Both the position numbers and the translations under genes were made by a program. A model generated the notes under the pieces. That model had not been told where the DNA came from and ran no database searches. It was given only the letters and a program-made list of their open reading frames with translations. From a virus, in IMG/VR virus record IMGVR_UViG_3300042881_003464, positions 1 to 64,000 of that record: a stretch of 64,000 nt of DNA; one strand, written 5' to 3'. This document shows positions 50,779-59,500 of this stretch, one piece after another (the stretch's first letter is position 1; each line of letters opens with the position of its first letter).

Positions 50779-51018
50779 TCACAAAGAGTTTACCTCTTGT
50801 GCTTGCTGGGTTTCTTGTGATTTTTCATCAGGTCCCCATTTTCCAACTGGACAACTGGCTCTTGCCAAAGTGGTTTTCATTGGCATATAGCAACTGCATT
50901 TTTGACAGCGTTCTGATCCAAGCCAATTTAACTTTTTGTCAGGCATTCCATAGAACTCGCATGATTCACAAATGGTCATGCGTGCTGCGCTGACTGTTTT
51001 ATCTACTAAGATATGCAT
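50779..51018 (-). CDS. Small zinc-ribbon-like protein
   Basis: A 79-residue protein with C17/C20 in ICESCEFYG and CQKCSCYMP, and ASCPVGKW: five cysteines in two knuckle-like groups, probably binding zinc. Such small Cys-rich proteins are common next to phage fibre genes; function unknown. Its start overlaps the end of the next upstream gene. Confidence 0.6.
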   Translation of the reverse strand: MHILVDKTVSAARMTICESCEFYGMPDKKLNWLGSERCQKCSCYMPMKTTLARASCPVGKWGPDEKSQETQQAQEVNSL

Positions 51019-51391
51019 TCAAAACCTCTTGATCGATTTCACCGTCCCCGGGCACTGCCATGGGTAACCATGTTGTCATTTGTTGTTCATTGTTAACAAT
51101 TCTAGCGTTTCGTAACACCGTACCATCAATGCTGTCCTTGACATGGCGTAAAAACTCTGGATCAAGTCTGTCAAACAACCATTGAGTTAAGAGATCTTTG
51201 GTTACCTGTTCAACTGGCACAAAATTTGGTTGATTAGGATCATGTTCAAGAGGTGTGGTACCTGCCACCGATGCATAGACTCCATTGGGATTTTTCCCCG
51301 TATAAACCCATGAAATATCACGAATCACCCATTTGGTGCCTTGATCAATCACAGTTAAATTAAAACCAGTTATGTTAAACTTGTAAATCAT
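50999..51391 (-). CDS. Conserved fibre-associated protein
   Basis: A 130-residue protein. WVIRDISWVYTGKNPNGVYASVAGTTPLEHDPNQPNFVPVEQVT is strongly patterned, followed by a helical DLLTQWLFDRLDPEFLRHVKDSI. I do not recognise a function. Its place between two fibre proteins and the four-base overlap upstream suggest it helps assembly of the glycine-rich protein encoded just before it. Confidence 0.5.
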   Translation of the reverse strand: MIYKFNITGFNLTVIDQGTKWVIRDISWVYTGKNPNGVYASVAGTTPLEHDPNQPNFVPVEQVTKDLLTQWLFDRLDPEFLRHVKDSIDGTVLRNARIVNNEQQMTTWLPMAVPGDGEIDQEVLNAYLSR

Positions 51392-52317
51392 GATGGAACT
51401 CTATATCTAATTACAACTATACCTGCTGTACCTGCGCCTTGACTACCGCCAGTTGCTCCTGTGCCATATCCACTACCGGCCCATCCAGCCCAGGTATAAC
51501 TAGGTCCTGCTGCGGTGCCGCTTTGCCCGCCGTTGTTGCCATTGGCTGAATATACCACTGATACTCCTGATGCTACGTTGCTACCACCGCCGCTGGTATT
51601 GCCGCCATTTTGTCCGTTGCCACCAAACCAACCACCGCCACCAGCTCCATATCCACCGCCATCACCGCCGCCATATCCAAAGCCGGCTTGGCCTGATAGT
51701 GTGCCTGTGTTGCCAATTCCTTGCACGTTGCCGCCGCACGCTGGCGAATCATTTGCTGGTCCTTCATTTGATCCACCACCTCCGGCACCGCCTCCTGCTA
51801 CCACTCTAGCGCCGCTTAGATCCACTGTGGAGAAAAATAAACCGCTAAGGCCACCACTACCACCGCCACCTCCTGAACAACAGCTGGAGCCAGCAGCGCC
51901 GCCTGCTGCGCCAAAATTAGCACCTGCACTACCGTTGCAACCACCGCAGCAACAGCCAGTGCCACCACCTCCACCACCGCCTACACTTGCATACCAAGTG
52001 CCTGCTACCGCAGTGACATTGGCTACCATGATTGCACCAGCTCCGCCACCTGCACCATTGGGACCATCATTTCCGCCAGCTCCGCCACCTGCACCCACAC
52101 ACAGCACTTCTAGAGTGTTGAAATCTGATGAACCTGTGCTGGAGATCGTAAAAGTTGTGTTGCCTGTGGAAGTAAAGGTATGCACTTTGTAATTAAACCC
52201 GCCGCTGGACACTGTGCTTTCAGTGCCACCTGTGGCCACAATCGCGCTGATGTTGGTGGTCATTGTGGCGTTGGCCATTGTGTATTTTTGCGATGTTCCA
52301 ATCAATCCAACAGTCAT
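51388..52317 (-). CDS. Glycine-rich adhesin with cysteine clusters
   Basis: A 309-residue protein with a beta N-terminus and about 200 residues very rich in Gly, with the unusual clusters GCCCGGCNG and SSCCSGG, making at least seven cysteines in a short span. It ends IVVIRYRVPS, the same end motif (IVV(V/I)RY) that closes the Gly-rich region of the other adhesin. Likely a host-recognition tip like T4-type Gp38. Confidence 0.62.
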   Translation of the reverse strand: MTVGLIGTSQKYTMANATMTTNISAIVATGGTESTVSSGGFNYKVHTFTSTGNTTFTISSTGSSDFNTLEVLCVGAGGGAGGNDGPNGAGGGAGAIMVANVTAVAGTWYASVGGGGGGGTGCCCGGCNGSAGANFGAAGGAAGSSCCSGGGGGSGGLSGLFFSTVDLSGARVVAGGGAGGGGSNEGPANDSPACGGNVQGIGNTGTLSGQAGFGYGGGDGGGYGAGGGGWFGGNGQNGGNTSGGGSNVASGVSVVYSANGNNGGQSGTAAGPSYTWAGWAGSGYGTGATGGSQGAGTAGIVVIRYRVPS

Positions 52318-53219
52318 CTTATGTACACCTCTACTCTGGCTGAACGATTAATACCAGTTGTGTCTTGACAACAATTAATTCTGTCCCCGGCACTAAAACT
52401 TCCAAAACTTGAATCCATGCCTATGCCACCGCTGACATCGTCAGAACCTGGGGCACCGCCTGACGCCAAAGTTGATGGTCCTGTGTAATTGCCTTCGCCG
52501 TTTTCATTCCATCCAAATCCCCACCTAACATTTGCTTGAGTGCCATAATTTTTATTGTTTTTAAAGTTGAATCCATAGAAATTGATATCTGCCTGACTTG
52601 AAAAAATACCATTGCCCCAGTTAGAAGAACTTTTTGCCAGACCTGTAAAATACCCGCCATAATTACCAGAATCATTTACTGTACCAGTATTATAAGTACC
52701 TTGGGTATTAAAGAAGTTAACAAGTGTAGTAGCTGTGCCTGCAAAAAAATTGTTTTGTAACCAACTCCAACAACTGTAAGGATTAGATCCTAGGCCACCA
52801 CCATTGGTACCAATGTCCGGCCAAAGAGCCATGATGTCTTTAGCAGCAAAGTAATTCATGGTATTAAATTTAGCATCCCCATTGTTGCGATTATTTTCTG
52901 TGGGGTTGAGTGTGTTGATAGTGTTCCAATAGTTTGCGCTGTAATTAAATGTGGTTCCTGTTGTGGCTTTCATGGCCATCATCCAGCCTCCACCGTTAGC
53001 CGAAGAGTTCATCAAACAGTAAACTTCGGTGGGCCCAACAGTGGGCAAATTTATCCAGTAGACTCCGTCGGTGTTTGTTCCTGTAAGCGATTTGATAGCA
53101 GCAGCACTCACAGCGGCCTTGGCCGCTGATGAACCATCGTTTAATACTTGTCCAATAAAGTATGGTCCACCTTGAGCTCCAATGGCTATGTTGGCATTAC
53201 CTAGGAACTTCACTGACAT
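52314..53219 (-). CDS. Fibrinogen-like domain protein
   Basis: A 301-residue protein whose middle and end match fibrinogen/ficolin-type C domains: SLTGTNTDGVYWINLPTVGPTEVYCLMN, GGGWMMAMKATTG, NYWNTINTLNPTENN and VRWGFGWNENGEGNYTG. Fibrinogen-like domains bind sugars or acetyl groups in animals and are rare in phages. Here the domain would be a receptor-binding tip. It overlaps the next gene by one base. Confidence 0.68.
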   Translation of the reverse strand: MSVKFLGNANIAIGAQGGPYFIGQVLNDGSSAAKAAVSAAAIKSLTGTNTDGVYWINLPTVGPTEVYCLMNSSANGGGWMMAMKATTGTTFNYSANYWNTINTLNPTENNRNNGDAKFNTMNYFAAKDIMALWPDIGTNGGGLGSNPYSCWSWLQNNFFAGTATTLVNFFNTQGTYNTGTVNDSGNYGGYFTGLAKSSSNWGNGIFSSQADINFYGFNFKNNKNYGTQANVRWGFGWNENGEGNYTGPSTLASGGAPGSDDVSGGIGMDSSFGSFSAGDRINCCQDTTGINRSARVEVYIR

Positions 53220-53548
53220 TAGGTAATCTCCGACCCAAACACATTAACAGCAATGTTTGCAGTTGAGCAGTTTGCTCTTATGGTATCTCCTGCTCCCAAG
53301 GTCACACCAAGAGTCAACGCTAGACTATTTTGAGTACTCACAGCAATGTTGTTGGCAATCTGCTGACTGGCTGTCCAGGTAGCATTACCTACATGCACAG
53401 ACAATGACACGTTGCTTGTAGTGGCACCAAAATTTGCACAGGTAATCGTGCTGACCACTGCTTGGGTGTTAGCTGGCACGGTATACACAGTGGTCAAAGT
53501 TGTTGCACTAGGGTTTGACTGTCCTAATATTTTATAGTTTGTTGGCAT
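53219..53548 (-). CDS. Small beta-rich tail protein
   Basis: A 109-residue protein (MPTNYKILGQSNPSATTLTTVYTVPANTQAVVSTI ... NVFGSEIT). Alternating beta pattern; similar to small tip or decoration proteins of phages. It starts two bases after the giant fibre stop and ends next to the fibrinogen-like gene. Confidence 0.55.
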   Translation of the reverse strand: MPTNYKILGQSNPSATTLTTVYTVPANTQAVVSTITCANFGATTSNVSLSVHVGNATWTASQQIANNIAVSTQNSLALTLGVTLGAGDTIRANCSTANIAVNVFGSEIT

Positions 53549-53549
53549 T

Positions 53550-56500
53550 TTACATTCCTGCTAATAAAAATGGGTTGAGTATACCAGCACCTGAAATGTT
53601 GCCAGTAATTGATACATTACTTACGGTCATTACAGAAGTATCAATAGAAATTGGGACACCTGTACTACCTGCTGCGTCTTGATAGAACACACGGAAGCTA
53701 TTTGCAGAGTTGACGTCAATATTCCAGGTTGAGTTGCCTTGCCCTGTAAGCCCTGAGACCCCTTTCCATCCTAGAACAACCTGTCCACCTTCTGGTGCCC
53801 CTGTGAAAGAATTTATTATGATGTTGTTGTTGGCGCTTACTAAACCAGTGGTGTAGATTCCATTGTCAGAAATCACCAAAACATTTGCCGACGAACCAAC
53901 ATTTGCTGCGATGTTTCCGCTTGAAGTTGTGACTCTTAGGTTAGATGAGCCGCTGTTGATATTTGCTACGCTAGTAATCACACCTGTGAGCAATGCGCCG
54001 TTACCAAAGATGTAGTTTCCTGTAACGTTGCCCGTAGCCGTTAATGCACCTGATGCGATAACATTGTTGGCATAGATATTGTTCCACTGTAGACTTGAAC
54101 TACCAATGTCATAAGAAGCATTAGCTGCGGGCAACAAATTAGCACTAACGTTGCCAAAAGGATTACCGTTTTCAATACTGTACACAGAAGCCATCTGTGC
54201 CCACTGGCTACCAGATCCATCGTCAAAGTATAGATACAGAGTACCATCAACAACGTCAATCCATTGATCACCAATGCTGGGATTAGGAGGTGCTGAAGCC
54301 CCAACTGTGAGTGTACCACCAGCTGCTAATCCATATTCAAACACCCCTAGATCGTATGCTGATGTCACTGCATCTGTGATCAAGCCATTGTCTGTGATGC
54401 TGGTGGTTCCTTGAGTAACCAAGCCGGCATCGCCACCTGCACCCCATAGTGTACCATCATTGGTGCTGCCAATGATACTGATCACTATGTTACCAGTGAC
54501 AGCATTGCCCAACATGTTGATACCGTTGCCACTTTGTAACTGTAGATTACCTGAGCTATTGCTGGCGATCAGTACTGCATTACCTGTGCTGTTGCCTGTA
54601 ACATTACCTTGTAAATTGATTATACTGTACACCGACGATGCTGTGGCGATGCCTGTCATGTTTACCGCATTACCAAAATAGTAATTGGCAGTGATGTTAC
54701 CGCTGGCCACAATACCCGATGTATCAATATTTCCTGTCACATTGGCGTTGGCAGCTTCAAGCATACCAACCTGAAAATTACCATAACTGTTCACAGTGAC
54801 CAGTTCATTGGTAATAGTAACATTGGTAGCTGCAATCAGTCGGTTGCCGCTGTTGTCATAGCCAACAAAGGCAGATTTTTCTGAGCCAGAGTAATACCAA
54901 AGCTGAGTTCCGCGATCTTTACCATCATCTACTGTGAGCGGCGTGTTATTAGCGCCACGTCCTAGGCCAATTATGGGATCTTCAACGTTTAGTTCAGTAA
55001 CGTTTACATAGGTTGTGTTGCCAGATACTGTTAGGTTGCCACCAATCACAGCATCACCAGCAGTGACCAAATTGCCGCCTGTGACATTGCCAGTGGCTGA
55101 TACTGCGCCTGTGGTACTAATGTTTCCACCAGATAGGTTGCCAACCGCTGTGGCATTGCCTGTGACCTCTAGTGTGGCCACATTTGCCAAACCAGCTGTG
55201 GTAATGTTACCACCTGTAATGTTACCAGTGGCGTCAACTGCTCCTGTGGTGGTGATATTAGCTCCGCTGACATTGCCTGTGGCAATCACAGCAGCATTTG
55301 ACAGCACATTTGCACCCGTTATATTACCATTGGCTGTGATGGCTGTGGTTGCACTCACAGCACCATTGGCAAAGAAGTTTAATGCAGTAACATTGGCAGT
55401 GGCATTGATTGATCCACCTGTGGAAATATTACCAGCTGCCAAATTACCAGTAGCATCAACGTTGCCGCTGGTCACTAGATTTCCGCCTGACACATTGCCT
55501 GTGGCTAGAACCACACCAGTGGTGTTTAGATTACCACCGCTAACATTGCCAGTCGCAGATATTGTATTAGCTGTTACAGCATTTGATGCTGATACATTGT
55601 TGCCACTGACATTTGCGCTGGCCACTAGATTAGCAGCGTTTACACTGCCAGTTACATTGGCTTCTCCTGTGACATATAGACCTGTGTTGGCAAACACAGC
55701 CACATTGCTAGTGCCATCAATGTTGACTGTGGCATTGCCATTTGCAGACACAATTTTTACGTTGCTCGTACCATTTGCAATTAATGTGGTGTCAATGCCA
55801 GTGAGCAGGGCACCGTTGCCAATAAAGTAGCTGGCATGCACGTTGCCAGTGACCACAACTTGTCCAGAAGAAATTAAGTTTGCACCAGAAATATTAGCAG
55901 TGGCATTGATGTTGCCTAGACTGTTTACGTTGCCAGCACCTACATTGCCTGTGGCCTGTACTTCTTCAGTGGTTGAAATATTACCGCTGACAATCAAAAA
56001 TGACAGAGTACCAACTTGTGTAATGTTGCTTTGGACTCCGTCTGTGACTGTGTTAGCTGTGTTTGCATGACCAGTGATATCTATACCATAGGTGCCAGAC
56101 ATTCTAGCACTTGGCACTGTGCCTGACGCTAGACTTGATGCATTTGCGTTACCAATGAATTCTGCTGCTGTGACTTTGTTGGTTACACCAAGGTTACCAG
56201 AAACATTGGCCCCGTCTGTAGTAATAGCAAACACATTGGCTACACCACCCACATTGGCAAGAATGTTACCGCCAGAGCTTTCAATTCTTAGATTTGAAGA
56301 GCCATCGTTGATATTGGCCACACTGGTAATCACGCCAGTCAACAGAGCACCGTTGCCAAGAATATAGTTGCCGCTGACATTGCCCGATGCGGTGACATTA
56401 GCTATGGCATAAACATCAGTCCCTGATTCAATGTAGTTTGCATAGACATTGGCATTGGAAATCAAGTCATAAGAAGTTTCAATTGCCCCGTTGGCTCTAA

Positions 56501-59500
56501 ATATCCATGAATGCTGATTTCCTGCTTGTGTATTAGTCTCAATGTTCACGCCGGTATAATTCACATACAACCAGGCGTAGTCATCATTACCAGCAGGATT
56601 CAAATTTGCAATATTGCTGGTCCAATACAACTGTGCATAATTGTTTGAATTGATGCTGACATATTGACCATCTGCCGGTGTGATCCACAGTGGCGCAGAC
56701 TCAGTTTTGATATTAGCAGTAACGTTATTACCAAGTATCAGACCTTGGTCAGTTATAGTAATGACATTAGCTGTGCCGTTGACATTGGCTTGAATGTTGC
56801 CGTTGGCAGTTTCAATTCTTACATTTGATGTGCCATTGTTTATGTTAGCAACTGATGTAATGATGCCTGTTAGATAGTAACCGTTGCCCAAGAAGTAATT
56901 GCCGCTGATGTTACCATTGGCTGTGAGATTACCACTCAAGGTCATGCCTTGAACATCAATGTTGCCTGTTAATGTTACTAGATTGCTGGATTTATCAAAC
57001 TGGAAAGCTGTGACTGAATTCGCAATACTGTCATCATTAAACACCACACCACGATTAGGACCTTGTACAGCAAGATTACCTGAAATGTTACCTATTAGGT
57101 TGCCAATAAAATATGGAGCAGTTACATTGCCTGTGGCATACACAGGCCCTGATACAGCAAATCCGTTACCATGTTGGAATCTACCTATCTCATCACCGGT
57201 GTTTGCACCACCGGTTGAGAATATGATATCATTGTTTTCCAAGGTGCTGAGCACAAGATTACCGCCGCCGGTGGTGGTGTTTCCCGCAACATAAAGATAA
57301 CCATCGTTAACACCCTGTAATGCAAACGCAGGCTGGTTATAACCAGAACTGTTGATACCCATGTCAATATAGGTATCGTTGTCAGTGCCATTGTCAGCAG
57401 TGGCTACAAAGTCTGTGCTGGCCGCGGATCCGTTGTCTTTGTTTTGTGCTACTAATTGTACATAATTGTTAGCACTGCCAGCATATTGGAGGTTGGCATA
57501 GGCAGCACTAAAACTCAAATCTTGACCAACACGTACATTACCAATTGCACTTAGATTGCCTGAAATATTAGCAAATCCAGTTACAGTGAGATTGCCAGTT
57601 GCCACAGTGCCCGCAATGTTGGCCAATCCATTGCTGTTAATGTTTCCACCTGTGATATTTCCTGTTGCGTTAATTGTTGTGGCTGCTAGAAAACTGTTGG
57701 CAGATATATTGTTGGCGGTGATGTTGCCATTGACAATCAAACTTGTACCAGTGGCTGCTCCAATATTGGGCGTTGTCAAATTTGCACTGGCCTTGACAAC
57801 AATATTACCAGTGCCATCAAACGCTGTGGTATCGTTGTCTACCTTGGCTGTGATAATTGTGCCTGCTACATTTATGCCATTTCCACCAGTGTAAACCTGT
57901 GTGCTGCTAAACTGAGCAAATGCAATGTTGCTGGTACCAAAAGTAATTACACCGGTTGGCGAATCAACGATGTAGGCTGAGCCTTTGTTGACGTTACCTG
58001 ATGACACATAGAAATAATCATTGATAGCAAGTGTATTAGCACTGGCTACCCCATAAGTATCAGTATCTGAACTACGAGTAATCACTGTGGCGTTAGACCA
58101 AACATAGACACCGTTTAGTACCGCATTCGCTTCGTCTTTTACTAAGATTCTTGTGTTTGCTGTTTGTACATTTGCCGTATCAATCAGGTTAAATGATCCG
58201 GTTGTGGTAATTGTAGCGCCTACTCCGTTACCTGCTCCGTTGGGCTGTGAATAGGTAATTGTGCCACCTGTGGTGGTAGCCAAGTTAGCAGTGGTAGCTG
58301 CTACTACTGCCTCGTGATATGAGATAGCAGTACTCACCAAGTTATCAACATAGATCTTGGTTGCTGCATCTTGATCTTGTATAGGATTTGCAACACTGTT
58401 AATATAGTTGTTATCTAAGACAATGTTGCCAGTGCCTCCTGGATTCAACTCAATGTTATTGTTGCCGCTTGTGGTAATTACAATACCAGTAGAGCTGTTG
58501 ATATTGGCTGTGACAATATTAGCAGCAATCACATTAGCGGTGGTGTTTATGTTACCAGTTGCAACAACTTGTCCACTGGTAATTAGATTACCACCTGTGA
58601 CATTGCCAGTAGCAACAACTTGCCCAGCAGTGTTTAAATTTCCGCCAGTGACATTACTGGTTGCTGTCACGGCACCACCAACTGTTAAATTGCTGGTTAC
58701 ATTGGCATAACCTGCCACATCAAGATTACCTTGGCCGTCTTTGCCAACTTGCAAATTATTCTCAATGCCTACACTGCCAATTTCACCGTTGTTGACCAAT
58801 ACAATAGCAGTGTCACCGTTTTGGCTGTAAATATAACCGCCATTAACAATGATGTTACCACTGATCAAACTAACATTACCTGGTTCAAACAACAAGCCAG
58901 TGGTAGTTCCGGTGGTTATTTTGTTGCCAAGAATCTCAACATTGGCAGCGGCAATGATGTTGTTGCCATAGATGTTGCCAGTGACATTGGCTAAGCCGGC
59001 TGTGATCAAGTTACCACCAGTTATGTTACCTGTGGCTATTAGTTGTCCTGTGCTGCTGACATTGCCAGCATTGACATTGCCGCTAATATTAGCAGATGTA
59101 GCTGTGATTAGCTGTGTGGCAGATATGTTGTTGCCTGAAATATTAGCCGCACTTGTAATACTACCAGTAGCATCAATCAATCCAGCAGTGATTAAGTTGC
59201 CACCAGTAACATTGCCGGTAGCTGTGATCACGGCGTTTGAAACTAGATTTCCTCCAGTAACAGTGCCGTTGGCATTGATCAACCCTGCTGTGGCAATATT
59301 ACCGCCAGATAAGTTTCCTGTTACAGTTAAGGTTTGAGCAAAGGTCACAGGACCTGACACAGACATTGCACCAATGTTGGCGTTGCCTGCCCAGACATTT
59401 CTCCATTGGAAAGTGCTGGTTCCCAGTGTGTAGGTATTGCTGAATCTTGGATTTGCACTACCCCAAATAACCAAATTGTTTGTGGCAGGTGTAAGATTCA

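Noticed and set aside
51515-52192. Plus-strand Pro-rich frame of 225 residues
   Set aside because: It is the antisense of the Gly-rich adhesin; Gly codons read backwards give Pro.
44853-53219. Diversity-generating retroelement acting on the tail tips
   Set aside because: No reverse transcriptase gene or template/variable repeat pair was seen in the window.
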